Below, one piece after another: positions 1 through 13,004 of a stretch of DNA of 64,000 nucleotides. Under the pieces are notes generated by a model that did not search any database, was not told the origin of the DNA, and saw only the letters and a list, made by a program, of their open reading frames with translations. The translations under genes and the position numbers were made by a program. This DNA is from Aptenodytes patagonicus (Eukaryota > Chordata > Aves > Sphenisciformes > Spheniscidae), in assembly GCF_965638725.1 (NCBI RefSeq), contig NW_027472018.1:124001-188000 (forward strand), in the 5' to 3' direction. The number at the start of each line of letters is the position of its first letter. Position 1 is the stretch's first letter.

Positions 1-856
1 GCCTTCTTGAAGTACAGATACTTGAAATGGAACCTGTATTACAGTAATATGCAGTAATGTCCCTAGAATGGTGTCATTCTAGGACCCTGTTTTTATTCCT
101 TTACTACCACAATCCCAAAGCCCATTTACAACTACTCTTTGTATACAAATTCATCTATGTTTGTTTCTCAATATATGATCCTTGTATATTACTCCACAAA
201 AAACCTGGGGGTGTTAAAAGGAAACTACCATAAAAATCAACTATATAAACAGTCCAAATTGGTCGGTATATATAATCTTCCCCATTATTCATCACTGCAC
301 TAATTCTGTCATCTGATATCCGCTTCCATGTATTTCCTCCTGCATCCCAGAATTCAGATTACTCTGTAACCTCAGTGCCAGCACAGCTCCACTGCTGACC
401 AAGTGATGTAGCATGTCACAAGAGCTTTAACTGGTCAAGAAATACATACTGGCCACCTCTGCATTACATGGCCTCTTGAGGTCTCTGGTGACTGTACATA
501 AACAGCAGCTTTCCTCAAAGAGAGCTTTGAGCCCCAAAAGAAGTACCTGAGTCTATGATATTTAAGAAATCTTACCATTGCCACTGGTTTTATACAGAAA
601 GATAAATAATACAGAAGTGGGTGGTAAAATAAGTGAAAGCTACAACGTGCAGATCTGTGAAGGGTGCTGTCACTAGGCAGTACTTATATGTAACACTGTA
701 ATGAAATGTTGGGCTTAACTATCTCTACTTCATCTGATTTGGATCTGATAAAAAACCCAAATAATTTACTAGGAAGACAAAAGCTAATGCCAGACCTGCA
801 TTGCCTCTGAATAATGTTTCTACAGTCAAAAATCATGGAACATAAAATCATTAACT
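1..856. other. Intergenic, no recognised feature
   Basis: AT-rich sequence upstream of the first CR1 copy. I see no long reading frame, no RNA gene and no recognisable repeat here. Confidence 0.5.
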
Positions 857-1048
857 ATCATAGAATCATAGAATCATAGAATCATTGAGGTTGGAAAAGA
901 CCTCTAAGATCATCGAGTCCAACCGTTGACCCAACACCACCACCCACTAAGCCATGTCCCTAAGCGCCTCATCTACACGTCTTTTAAATACCTCCAGGGA
1001 TGGGGACTCAACCACTTCCCTGGGCAGCCTCTTCCAATGTTTAACCAC

Positions 1049-1588
1049 TGTCGTGGTTTAATCTCAGTTAGCAATTAAGCACCACGCAGCCGCTCGCTCA
1101 CTCCCCCCCACCCGGTGGGATGGGGGAGAGAATTGGAAGAGCACAAGTTAGAAAGACTCGTGGGTTGAGATAAAAACAGTTTAATAACTGAAATAAAATG
1201 ATAATAATAATATGATAATAATAATAATAATACACAAAACAAGTGATGCACAGTACAATTGCTCACCACCCGCTGACCGATGCCCAGCCAGTCCCCGAGC
1301 AGCGGCCCCCCCGGCCAGCTTTCCCCAGTTTATGTACTGAGCATGACGTCCCATGGTATGGAATGTCCCTTTGGCCAGTTTGGCTGTGCCCCCTCCCAGC
1401 TTCTTGTGCACCTCCAGCCTTCTCAGTCAGTAGAGCATGGGAAGCTGAAAAGTCCTTGGCTAGTGTAAGCATTACCTAGCAACAACTAAAACACCGGTGT
1501 GTTATCAACTTTGTTCTCATCCTAAACCCAAAACACTGTACCAGCTACTAGAAAGGAAATTAACTCTATCCCTGCCGAAACCAGGACA
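1049..1588. mobile_element. Solo LTR of an endogenous retrovirus
   Basis: A 540-bp segment beginning TGTCGTGGTTTAA and ending CCAGGACA has terminal TG...CA. It is flanked by the 5-bp direct repeat accac (1044-1048 and 1589-1593). Removing it restores a continuous CR1 sequence, which proves insertion. The start and the internal ctcgtgggttgagata stretch match a common avian LTR type that I recognise. A 5-bp target duplication favours an ERVL-like (class III) element, but this is inference. No internal viral gene is present, so it is a solo LTR left by recombination. It contains an (ATA/AAT)n microsatellite at about 1187-1233. Confidence 0.85.
1187..1233. repeat. AT-rich trinucleotide microsatellite
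   Basis: Imperfect (ATA)n/(AAT)n run inside the LTR. It is probably polymorphic in length. Confidence 0.8.
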
Positions 1589-2411
1589 ACCACTCTTTCA
1601 GTAAAGAAATTTTTCCTCACATCCAATCTAAACCTCCCCTGGCGCAACTTGAGGCCGTTTCCTCTCGTCCTGTCGCTTGTTACTTGGGAGAAGAGACCAA
1701 CACCCACCTCGCTACAACCTCCTTTCAGGGAGTTGTAGAGAGCGATGAGGTCTCCCCTCAGCCTCCTCTTCTCCAGGCTGAACAACCCCAGTTCCCTCAG
1801 CCGCTCCTCATCACACTTGTTCTCCAGACCCCTCACCAGCCTCGTTGCCCTTCTCTGGACACGCTCCAGCACCTCAACATCCTTCTTGTAGTGAGGGGCC
1901 CAAAACCGAACACAGTATTCGAGGTGCGGCCTCACCAGTGCCGAGTACAGGGACATGATCACTTCCCTACTCCTGCTGGCCCCACTATTTCTGATACAGG
2001 CCAGGATGCCATTGGCCTTCTTGGCCGCCTGGGCACACTGCCGGCTCATGTTCAGCCGGCTGTCAACCAGCACCCCCAGGTCCTTTTCCGACAGGCAGCT
2101 TTCCAGCCACTCTTCCCCAAGCCTGTAGCGCTGCATGGGGTTGTTGTGGCCGAAGTGCAGGACCCGGCACTTGGCCTTGTTGAATCTCATACAGTTGGCC
2201 TCGGCCCATCGATCCAGCCTGTCCAGGTCCCTCTGCAGAGCCTTCCTACCCTCGAGCAGATCAACACTCCTGCCCAACTTGGTGTCGTCTGCAAACTGAC
2301 TGAGGGTGCACTCGATCCCCTCATCCAGATCATTGATAAAGATATTGAACAAGACCGGCCCCAAAACTGAGCCCTGGGGAACACCGCTCGTGACCGGATG
2401 CCAACTGGATG

Positions 2412-5400
2412 TAACTAGTTCGGTTGTAGACAGTTAATCAAATAAACCACATCTTCTTTATGCACTTGTAATGCAGGGTGCCAGAATTTAAACCAAGAAA
2501 TCACAGAATAGTATAGCAAAAGCATTTTGAATAACATAACTATTTAACAAGTACTGAGATGTACAGTTGTAAAGTGACTGGTGTTTGTAAACTGCTACGC
2601 CTCAATTAGTTGCTGTGATAAAAAACTGCTGGGCAAACTCCAGGAACAATGATTATGCCCAGAACAGCATCAGCTGAAGAACACTGTCTCATTGTCTTTA
2701 GCTGGGCCACGGTCCTTGTTTTCCTCATGTTTCAAGAATTCCTTCACAAGTTAGAAGTGACAGAGTAATACTGTGACAGAAGAAGACTGTTCAGATTAAC
2801 AACCAGTGTTAATCTCATTTACAGGTCCCACAGGTTGCTACAGCAAAACAGTGCAGGGGAGAAACAAACCACCACAAGAAGCAGAAATAAGCAGCCAGGG
2901 CAGAGTGGGAACTTCTTAAATCAGCTTTATCGACAAATTCCATTTATGTCAAACCATGACTTAAATGCTTTCAAAAATAAGGAAGAAACAGAGCAGTTGG
3001 AAACATTTTTACAAATGGGAAGCAGGAAAGCTGAAGAAAATTCACAGTAAAATTCACTTGTAAATAGCTGTGTTTGTAGGCATTTGAAACAAACTAATTT
3101 AGATTAATGAGGTATAATCAGAAAAAGAATAAAAGCAAGATTGCCACAAGTTGCTGGCTCAGTGCTGGCCCTTCAGGAAGAATGGATTTTGCAGAAAAAA
3201 AGATCAAGAAAGCCCAGGGGACAGTCTCAGGATTTCAACAGTTTAAATGCTGGTCAGGTTAAGAGAAACCCTAGATTCTGACTCAGGTATACATTGTTGA
3301 GGTATCTGCTGTACCCTGTAACATTTTGAATAAAATACTCAACCCTCCACAAAAATCAATACAGCACATACTTCGTATATGTCAAAAGAGAGCAAATCCT
3401 AAGTAATAACAGCTAAATGAAGAATCATCATCAGATAGGACCTGTTGTCTGCTTAACACCATGTAATAGATTTGTCAGTGATTCAGGAGAAAGTATGAAA
3501 TGGAAATGAATAGTAATTAAGCTTGCATAAGTCACAAGGAGACAGGACAAGTCATTTATATTCTTATCAAAGTCATTTGGTGAACTGGGAGCAAAAAACT
3601 ATATATAAATAATTGTGCATTCAGAGAGCCTGAAAGAGTAGGCAGACCACTTGTTGCATGGGATGTACACTCTTGGGAAGCAAAAAACCAAAAGAGGTCT
3701 TCAGAAACACGCAAGAAACAATGCACATAAACTGTCCACGCAAAGCAAGAACTAAAGTGGGTGCATGAGTCAGGGACAACCTGGTACAAGTAGCTGATGC
3801 ATACTACTGCAGCAGCAAGGTCATCCTGGTACCCTGAAACAGCCATGAAGAACAAAGCCAAAACACAGGTGTAAGGGGTAAAATAGGAGGAAGGGAAATA
3901 GCAACAGAAACTTTAGAAAAAATAGAGTCAGTACAAAACATGAAGATGGGGAGAAAAGCACAGTAAGACCAGATAAGGAAAAGGGATCAAGGAAGGATTT
4001 AAAAATGTATAGAAAGCATTTACTAGAAAGTGACATAGGAGGCCCACAAAGAAGGTGCAAGGAAGTTACTGGGACAAGAAAAAAGTTAAGATGGAGCACA
4101 GATCTGCAAGACAAAAAAAAAAAAAAGCTGACAGCACTGTCAGTGACTAAGGAGAAAGAAAAACAGTTGCAGGACAAAGAGTTAAGACACAAGTTGTATT
4201 AGATGGTACCAACGCTATGTGATGGGGTGAGAGTATACATGGTCAAACTCTCATATGGCCTCTGCCATGTATCACGCAAGAGCTTCCTAGGAGCTATTCC
4301 CCGGCTGAATGGCAGAATGCAACAGAGAAACTGCGGGGCAGCAACAGCCACTCAGGGAAGACACATCCACACAAGTGTTGTCCACACAGGCTCAGTATTC
4401 AAACAAGGAGCCACTGAGGATGTTTGGCTGAGCAGGAGAAAGAAGTGAGAGATGGAAGTACAGCCCAGGCACAGTCCCTTCATAAGCGTGTTCCTCAAGG
4501 CCTAGCTATGTCAGCACAACCGAGTAGCTGCTGCCAGTTTTGCTGGAGAATCGCCATCCATTCTATTCATACCTAGAAAGTTGGGAAAATTCGGCAATAC
4601 CCTACAGCTGCTTGAAGGAACTAGACTGAAAGTCTGTAAATAAGAAGAGACCTGAAGCATTTGCAGAGAAAATAAGCAACTACTTCATAATATAACCATA
4701 ACTGTAAGATTATTACCCACCTTAACTTGTAATACTTTTATTGAGGGATTAAATGTCTTTCATAAAGACAATGTATAATATTAACGTGTGTTCTAATTTG
4801 CATAACAGTATTTCTCTCCACAATTGCAAGTTCTGGTACCATGACAATAAAAAAAGTGAGAATCTCCAAAAGCCAAGTTCTCAGGTCAAGCCAGGTTCCT
4901 CCCACCCAGTCATCACATACAGGTCCATTCCTGAAGCCAAAAAGTTCTCCCCAAACAAACTGAAACCACTTCCCACCATTCCCACCATTTCCTTTTCCTA
5001 CTTTTTTTTTTTCCCCCCAACAGGAGCAAGAGTAGGTGGCAGGCAGGCAAGAGGTTAAGTTGTCCTGGATAAAGAAAGCTTTCCATATTTACAGCTCTTT
5101 TCCCCAACACTTTTTGCATACTCTGCAGCTGGCTGTTTTTCGTTTCCTAATCTGCATTTCATCTCAAAACAATCCCCATGCCCACCTCCAGAACTCTGGT
5201 CATTCACCAGAGCTCCCTACCCCTTCCTCTATAATTTATTCTTTTCCTCACTTTCCTACCATTTTCAAGGCACTGCTTCCTAGCCCACCACTGCTCCTCT
5301 GCCTTTTGACTCTTCCTTAGCTGAGTGCTTCAACATGCACTCTGATGTCTTTGCTATACTGATACAAAGAAGTATTTAGCTCTCAGCTACGGCAAGAAGC

Positions 5401-7080
5401 AGTGGTGCACAGGAACAACATTCTGTGCAGTAGAAACGGAGCACAGGAGAGTCCAAATGTGATGTGTGGAATAGGCCTCCACAGAGCAGTTTAAGGAGGG
5501 AAAGCAGAGGAAAGAAAAGTCAAGAAGAGTCATATGTGACAGTGCAATCTAAACAGCCAGTAAGCTGTCAGGGTAGCATTAAGCACAGATCCTTGCTAAA
5601 ATATCTTAGAATTTCCCACTCTTTTCATCTGAATTGAGCAATAGATTTCAGAGGGTTTCATTTTAATTTTCTCTTTTAAGTAGTGTTTTTGTTTGGTACT
5701 TGCTAGGTTTGTTTTTCAAATTAAAAGTGAAGGGACTCTCCTATACACAACACTCACCACACAGCAGCATAACTCTCCTATTAAGCTTTTCTCTCAATTC
5801 TGTAAATCCAGAATGGGAACTCTCCCATTCCGTATCACCCAGGCCTACTGTATGGTATAATCTGAAACATCTGTGTTCTGCTTCTCTCCAAGGCACCTTC
5901 ATCCTTGCATGAAACTCAAAGAAAACCCTAAACTTAGCACCTCCTTCCAGGGACCCCATCTATCCACACCATGCAGAACACCCACTACATGACTTACTAA
6001 GAAAAACATAATTGGGCTTGTGAAGTTTTACTTCCTTTTGGTGAAAACTGATTTTCAGAAAAAGTTCTCCTATCTTCACTTTTCTTCCCATCCAAAGTAC
6101 ACTCTATAAATAGAAACAAAGTATTTCTATATTCAATTTTAAATCAGTACAAAAGACTTGTATAGGTATGGGAAGCCTATATAGTTCAGAGGGCTAATAC
6201 ATGAAAGAAACAACAAAGTCAAAGATAGGGAAGGGAGTTTCAGCTAAACTATTTAACATTTTTTTTTCCTTTAAAGTTGCTCAACAACAATGACTGACAT
6301 CTGGAATAAAAGAAGCCTTTATCATTTACTATCCTCAGACTTTTAACAAAGACTGTGGAAAAATTCACATTTTTGACACCATCAGATCTCAGACCAAAGG
6401 TCCACTTAGCCAACAGTTAGTACCAGATGCTCAAAGAAAGACTGTAAGAAATAAAATTAAAAAAAGAAAAATCTTGTGATTTTTTTTTTTTTTTTACAAC
6501 TATATCAGGTATTCTAATAAACATACTCCTGTACATTAAAACTTTTTTTACTATATGGGTAGAGCATCATAGCCACAACACTATTATTGGAAAAAACAAG
6601 ACATACATATTCCCCTTGTATGACCTTCCTGTTTCTAACAGCCATGGTTTACTAACATCCTGAGCCTGGACTACCATTTTTAATAGCCAGCCATGGACTT
6701 GTCTAATACCTGTGTTTGAACCCATCTATACTGTAGACAGCTGAAACATCTTTTAGTAATAAATGCTACAATCTAATTTGTCATGAGCTGAAAAAAAAAA
6801 ACCCAACCCTTTGTGGTTTTTTTAAGCCTGTTGCCTGATAATTTCATCACATGTCCATATGTTCTATAAATAGTAACTTGCCTTTCCTCCGTGATGACTG
6901 ATGATCTCTAGCACAGTTATCTTCATCTATCGTTTTTCTAAACAATTCTCACATACCTCCTCTGATGGAAATCTCTCCACCTCTCACTGTTCTTACCATT
7001 TTCTAGAATTCTTCTAGTTCTACTAGTCACTGCATCTTAAGGGATATAGAACTGCATTGACTCCTCAGGACATAGGTGAA
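2412..7080. other. Intergenic, no gene seen
   Basis: About 4.7 kb of AT-rich sequence. The open frames are short and lack any recognisable domain or splice context. Homopolymer runs occur near 4113 (A) and 6480 (T). I see nothing I can name. Confidence 0.45.
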
Positions 7081-7490
7081 CCATGTATTTATACAATATT
7101 ATAACAATAACTTCAGTTTTGTTAATTCTTTTCCTGTAATATCTAGCACTGAATTTTCCATTTTAATCACTACTGTTAAGCTCATGTTTGCAGAGAACTA
7201 TCTATAAAGATGCTAAAGATTTCTTTCCTGAGCCAGAAGAGATAATTTTGACAACAATGTGGCTACATTGGTAGGCTTATTTTCTCTACACACTTTACAT
7301 ATGAATTCATCAACCTTAAATTTACTCTGCCATATTATCATGCAGTTTTGAAACACTCTTCCCCAATCTTAAGAGACAGGTTTAGGTTCTACTGCACTGC
7401 ATAATGTCACATTATTGGCTAATTTTGTTGCTTCGTTATTTACCTCATTAGGAATCATTCATCATACACTGAACACCAATGGGGAACCAA
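7080..7490 (-). mobile_element. Ancient CR1/L3-like relic (tentative)
   Basis: The segment contains diverged phrases such as gctaattttgttgcttcgtt and accaatggggaacc. These resemble the minus strand of very old CR1/L3-type reverse transcriptase sequence in amniote genomes. Divergence is high, no frame is open, and the ends are uncertain. Confidence 0.35.
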
Positions 7491-7811
7491 AAAGGCACTG
7501 CTTCTATTACAGAAACTGAACATTTATTTGTCCTTCTGCAGCCACCACCTCCAGCAGCTCTGGGGCCCAGGGATTCCACTAGTTCAGGTTAGTCCTCTCC
7601 AAAGCTATGCCTGTAGTTTCTTAATGGCTCGTCAATTAGTAAAAGTATACTTTTGGTCTTTGTCTCCATTATCCCTTGACTAGCAGGTTTGTGCCTCTGT
7701 GTGTTTTTCTTTAGCACTTCCCCCATTTACTTATTATGCCATTTGCACTGAAAACATCCTTGACTGCATAAACTTAAATGACTAAGAGGTGTACTCTCAC
7801 CTTCCACATAC

Positions 7812-8589
7812 CCTTACATTTCATCATGAAGTTAAACAAAGAGAATTGCAAAGTCCTGCACCTGGGGAGAAACAACCCCAGGCACCAATATATGCTGGGG
7901 GCCACCCAGCTGGAAAGCAGCTTGTCAGAAAAGGACATGAAGGTCCTGGTGGATGCCACGCTGAACACGAGCCAGCAGTGTGCCCTTGCTGCAAAGAAGG
8001 CACATGGTGTCCTGGGCTGCATGAGGCAAAGTATTGCCAGCAGGTCGAGGGAGGTGAACCTTCCCCTCTACTCAGCACTGGTGAGGCCACAGCTGGAGTA
8101 GTGTGTCCAGTGCTGCGCTTGTCCAGTACAAGAGAGACATGGACATACTGGAGAGCGCAATGAAGGGCCACGAAGATGACAAAGGGACTAGAGCATCTCT
8201 CCTATGAGGAAAGGCCAAGAGCGCGGGGATTGTTTAGCCTGCAGAAGAGAAGGCTCGGAGGGGATCTTGGTTAATGTATATTAATACCGGAAAGGAGAGT
8301 GCAAAGAGGATGGAGCCAGGCTCTTTTCAGTGGTGCCCAGTGACAGGACCAGAGGCAATGGGCACAAACTGAAACACAGGAGGTTCCCTTGGCACATGAG
8401 CAAACACTATTTTACAGTGAGGGTGACTGAGCACTAGAATAGGTTGCCCAGACAGGTTGTGGAGTCTCCTACCTTGGAGATATTCAAAGGCTGTCTAGAC
8501 ATGGTCCTGGGCAACCAGCTCTGCTTGAGCAGGGGAGTTGAACAAGATAACCTCCAGAGGTCCCTTCCAACCTCAAACATTCTGTGATT
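7812..8589 (+). mobile_element. CR1 LINE 3' fragment
   Basis: This is a plus-strand CR1 3' segment. The frame 7778-8101 carries the CR1 block KLNKENCKVLHLGRNNP followed by SSLSEKDMKVLVDATLN. The frame is then broken by a stop and frameshifts. The 3' part retains the usual end (tagaataggttgcccag, gaggtcccttccaacctcaa) and stops at about 8589. It differs in sequence from the copies at 857 and 11407, so it is an older subfamily. Non-functional. Confidence 0.9.
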
Positions 8590-10285
8590 TCCTACTTCTC
8601 CTTACTGCTTATGAGGAATTTTCCTTATTGACTATATACTTCCCTTATTAGCTTTAACATTCTTTAGAAACCTTGCAGAGAGCATTTTTCAAAATGCTTA
8701 AGTACAATACGCGGACAGGCCCACTCATTCACATGACCCATCAAAAAATTCTAATCCTAATAAAATAGGGGCACAACAGATAACAGAATAGGAACATAAC
8801 AGACCCATGGGGCACTATTTGCCTCTACAGAAGACATGCTGACTCCTTATCTGCAATGGCATGCTTAGACACCAATCCTTTGAACAAAAGACAGCACTCC
8901 ACTAATTACAACATCACGTGCAATTTACATTGTTAAATATACTAACAGATAAGGATGACTGCAGCACTTGACAGAAGCATTCACTCAGAAAATAAAATTT
9001 GAAGGAGTTATGAAGAGCCTAACAGAAGATATTACAGAACACGATATCAGTTAGTAGTTCTCTCTTGCTTTTATCATACTGCAGCCAGTACTGGTCACAT
9101 CTCTAAAAAGTATACAGCAGAATTAATAAAGATACAGATATGGAAAGACTAGGTACAAAATAATTCTCTTATGAAGAGGAATTGAAAAAGAGTGCTTGTT
9201 TATATTGCAGGGGAGGGGAAAATGTTCAGAATTAAGACTGAGACAAAACTAGGAGCACATTATCTTGTAACAGAAGAACTAGAGGACCACCAACAAAAAG
9301 AGAGGGCAACAAACTCAAAATCAACAAAAGCTTTTTCATGCAGAATAGTTAGCCTTGGGCACTAACTGGCATAGGACTTGCCAAGAGACATTGAAGATAT
9401 AGAAAGGGGTCAACTAGGTAAGGAGCATCCAGTTTTCTTGACCTTGTGAGCCACACAGCAAAATCTTTACATGTCAAACAGCCACAAGACACATACCACC
9501 ATATAATTCAGAGGATGGCAGAGAGAAGAAGTACCAGATAGTCCACAGAAAAGTTATGATAGCAGATGTCTCACATGTTCCATCACACTGCCTTGGGCCC
9601 TAGCTGGTCTATGCATACCACTGGATCCCAGGGAGACCTACTGATGGCATTCTTGGCAGTCCCTACTGGTTTGCTTCCTTACAAAGATAGATCTGGACTA
9701 CCAAGCACAAAAATGGCACCAGAATTACTTACAAACCATATACAGATACCCTTGGACTAGACACTTTCATTCATACAAGAATATCCAGAGCTGTAATGTT
9801 AAGTATGAAGAGAACAATGAGAAAGTTTGTAAAGAACAAAGCCCATAGAACAAAAGCCAGGCTCTACTGGGAACTAACAGGATCCTTCTGTGAGGGGCAG
9901 CTTATTGCCTAGCATTAATCATGAGGGATTTGAAAGACCATTCTAAAGAGATGACTGGGTATTATTAGACTATTTTTTTCTGATTACAAATAAGCACTGT
10001 GAAATAACAATAATGTCCCCAATTTGCTGGCACAAATTAAACAGTAAATGCAGTTAAAAGTGAAGGTACCTTTACAGGGAGGGTTAGTAACTAGTCAGAC
10101 AACATTCAACAGTGTCATTCAGCATATGGAAATTAATACAAAGTCACCCCTAATGAACTGGAGTGCAGGACAGAACTGTTGGATCAAGCCATCTTATTAA
10201 GATGGATCCATTCAAAGTGTGTGTTTAAAGGCAAGGAACGATCTAAGAACAAAGAATGAAAACCATCCCCCTAAAGCTGGAGATC
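8590..10285. other. Intergenic, no gene seen
   Basis: AT-rich sequence without a convincing reading frame or named repeat. Confidence 0.45.
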
Positions 10286-10640
10286 GTGTCTTGAAAAGTA
10301 GAAAATCTGAAAAAGAAGTAGGGACCATAGTGGGAGAACAACTCAAACTAAATTACCTGTGCCACACTGTGGCAAAGAGAGCCAAAGGAACCCTTGGATT
10401 TATGAAGAGGAAGCAAGGATAGTAGGATGATTTTCTCTATATACTTCAATCACTAGATAAGTCCATGTTGGAATACTGAATAAAGAGTGCCAAGTACAAT
10501 CCAGAAGTCTGAAAAATGTTGTCCATGAAAGACTTAAATAATGCAACATGTTTAATGAACTAAACATAAAGTTGAGACATGAACATGAAGATGATGTTTA
10601 AGTACATTCAATATAAGTACAAACATTCACAAAATCCCAA
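10286..10640 (+). mobile_element. Old degenerate CR1-like fragment (tentative)
   Basis: The short frame ending at 10422 reads LNYLCHTVAKRAKGTLGFMK. This looks like the diverged CR1 block that in younger copies reads [19 protein letters not shown]. The following bases continue the resemblance (gttggaatactgaataa). The ends are uncertain. Confidence 0.45.
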
Positions 10641-11406
10641 GTGATAAAAAGCTTTTAAATTAAATAGAAGAAAAAGACAGAACAAGAGCCAGTGGACAAA
10701 AGCTGACATGAGACAAACTATGCCACAAATCATTACCACACAGCACATGTCAGTTAGGAGCGGGGAGGCGGGGGAGAAATCACACTCCTAACAGACGGTT
10801 ACAATGACACTCTGTCCTACATAAGCACAGCCGACACTGTTATAACCTTCACCCCTTGCCTTCAGGATAGTCTAGCTGTCACAAACAAGGTATTTACAGA
10901 ATCAAAGTAGAGGGGCTAGCATGGCCATTAGAAGATCTTCAAATCTCCCTCACCCCAAGTCAGTATTGACCTGCCAAAACCCTTCTTAACAGATATTTGT
11001 CTAAGTTCTTAAATCCTCCACTGATAGAGGCTCTACAGACAGTATATTCCATTTTTAATTTACAATAGCTAACCAAACTGCAGCTTGCCTTTTGGGAAGG
11101 TATAAGGCTCACAGTAAGGACAAATGGAAGTCCATTAGTGCTCAGTAAAATACAGGTGTCAGGTGATCCAAAAGTCTCTTTTAGCCTAAGATCCATTAAT
11201 CTGTAAACAACCATGATCATGCAGATCAACACCTGGCTTCATGGCTGGTGTTGACGCAAGGGCTTTGGCTTCTACAATCACAGGATGTTCTTTGATGAAT
11301 ACAGTTTACTGGGGAGAGATAGGATTCACCATCAGCCAGTTCCCTCAGGACCCTGGCATGCATTTCATCATGCTTCATCAGTGGAGGCTTAGACAGGTAT
11401 AGTCTT
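10641..11406. other. Intergenic, no gene seen
   Basis: No recognisable gene or repeat. The minus-strand frame 11232-10960 has no family resemblance that I can see. Confidence 0.4.
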
Positions 11407-12460
11407 CGCTGGGTAAAAAACTGGCTGGACAGCCGGGCCCAGAGAGTTGTGGTGAATGGAGTTCAATCCAGTTGGCGGCCGGTCACGAGCGGTGTTCCCC
11501 AGGGCTCAGTTTTGGGGCCAGTCTTGTTCAATATCTTTATCAATGATCTGGATGAGGGGATCGAGTGCACCCTCAGTCAGTTTGCAGATGACACCAAGTT
11601 GGGCGGGAGTGTTGATCTGCTCGAGGGTAGGAAGGCTCTGCAGAGGGACCTGGACAGGCTGGATCGATGGGCCGAGGCCAACTGTATGAGATTCAACAAG
11701 GCCAAGTGCCGGGTCCTGCACTTCGGCCACAACAACCCCATGCAGCGCTACAGGCTTGGGGAAGAGTGGCTGGAAAGCTGCCTGGCGGAAAAGGACCTGG
11801 GGGTGCTGGTTGACAGCCGGCTGAACATGAGCCGGCAGTGTGCCCAGGCGGCCAAGAAGGCCAATGGCATCCTGGCCTGTATCAGAAACAGTGTGGCCAG
11901 CAGGAGTAGGGAAGTGATCGTGCCCCTGTACTCGGCCCTGGTGAGGCCGCACCTCAAATACTGTGTTCAGTTTTGGGCCCCTCACTACAAGAAGGACATT
12001 GAGGTGCTGGAGCGTGTCCAGAGAAGGGCAACGAGGCTGGTGAGGGGTCTGGAGAACAAGTGTGATGAGGAGCGGCTGAGGGAACTGGGGTTGTTTAGCC
12101 TGCAGAAAAGGAGGCTGAGGGGAGACCTCATCGCGCTCTACAACTCCCTGAAAGGAGGTTGTAGCGAGGTGGGTGTTGGTCTCTTCTCCCAAGTAACAAG
12201 CGATAGGACGAGAGGAAATGGCTTCAAGTTGCGCCAGGGGAGGTTTAGATTGGACGTGAGGAAAAATTTCTTCACTGAAAGAATCGTTAAATGTTGGAAG
12301 AGGCTGCCCAGGGAAGTGGTGGAGTCCCCATCCCTGGAAGTATTTAAAAGACGTGTAGATGAGGTGCTTAGGGACATGGTTTAGTGGGCATGGTGGTGTT
12401 GGGTTGACGGTTGGACTTGATGATCTTAGAGGTCTTTTCCAACCTTAATGATTCTATGAT
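11407..12460 (+). mobile_element. CR1 LINE 3' fragment with long intact RT tail
   Basis: This is a young-looking plus-strand CR1. The frame 11449-12384 (311 codons) is uninterrupted from the [19 protein letters not shown] block of the reverse transcriptase, through the FADD motif, to the natural C-terminus [15 protein letters not shown] and stop. It is followed by the CR1 3' UTR ending aatgattctatga. The 5' end is truncated at about 11407 (gctgggtaaaaaactggctgg), so the endonuclease and N-terminal RT are missing and it cannot move by itself. The antisense frame 12192-11506 is a shadow. Confidence 0.95.
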
Positions 12461-12479
12461 CATGTCCCATGGACTTGTG

Positions 12480-12970
12480 TATGTTCAGGTTCCTCAGATG
12501 GTCTAGAACCTGATCTTCTCCTACGATGGGTGGGACTTCATTCCTCCAGTCCCTGCCTTGAGATTCAGGGACTCAAGAGATTTGTGAAGAGCAATTGCCA
12601 GTGAAAACTGAGGGGGGAAAAAAGTTGTTGAGTACTTAGGCTTCTCCATGGCAATTGTCACCAGATTCCCTGTATCATTTATTGAGGGGTAAAATTTCTT
12701 TTGTCTTGTCTGACTTGCATACCTGTAGAAGCCCTTATTATTCTTCACATCCCTTGCCAAGTTTAGCTCCAGTTGTGCCTTAGCTTTCCTGATCCCATCC
12801 CTGCACTCCTGGGCAGTATCCCTATATTCTTCCCAGGATGCATGTTCCTGCTTCCACTGCCTATGCATCTCCCTCTTGTGTTTTGGTTTGACCAGGAGGT
12901 CCTTACTCAGCCATGCTGGTTTCCCACCTTCCTCGCCTGATTTCTTGAACGTGGTAATCAATAGTTCTTG
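12480..12970 (-). mobile_element. CR1 fragment, endonuclease-RT linker
   Basis: Minus-strand frame 12961-12521 (146 codons) reads GKPAWLSKDLLVKPKHKREM, then WEEYRDTAQECRDGIRKAKA and LELNLARDVKNNKGFYRYAS. That is the region between the endonuclease and the reverse transcriptase of CR1 ORF2. It is an internal fragment lacking both ends, and it sits between two plus-strand CR1 copies. It could be mistaken for a host gene, but the match to CR1 is clear. Ends are approximate. Confidence 0.88.
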
Positions 12971-13004
12971 TGCTCTAAGAAAATGTCTTTAAATAGCTGC
13001 CAGC

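Larger units (their letters stand above)
857..2411 (-). mobile_element. CR1 LINE 3' fragment, split by an LTR
   Basis: This is the 3' part of a CR1 non-LTR retrotransposon in minus orientation. Its 3' end is the run of repeated tcatagaa units at 857-885. It is in two pieces, 857-1048 and 1589-2411, interrupted by the solo LTR. The minus-strand frame 2364-1522 encodes the C-terminal half of the reverse transcriptase, starting near the [16 protein letters not shown] block and including the FADD catalytic motif (the YXDD equivalent). Beyond 1589 that frame runs into the LTR, so the last residues of the open frame are not CR1. The 5' end is truncated at about 2411, as is typical of CR1. Over the shared region the protein differs from the copy at 11407-12460 by only about eleven residues, so both belong to a fairly young subfamily. 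It is a dead copy. Confidence 0.93.

Noticed and set aside
1522-1590. C-terminal extension of the CR1 frame ([20 protein letters not shown])
   Set aside because: This part is translated from the inserted LTR; it is neither a CR1 nor a host domain.
1684-2370. 228-codon open frame on the plus strand
   Set aside because: It is the antisense shadow of the CR1 reverse transcriptase. A nearly identical shadow occurs at 11506-12192 on the other strand.
12521-12961. 146-codon frame as a possible host gene
   Set aside because: The sequence is the linker region of CR1 ORF2 and has no host gene structure.
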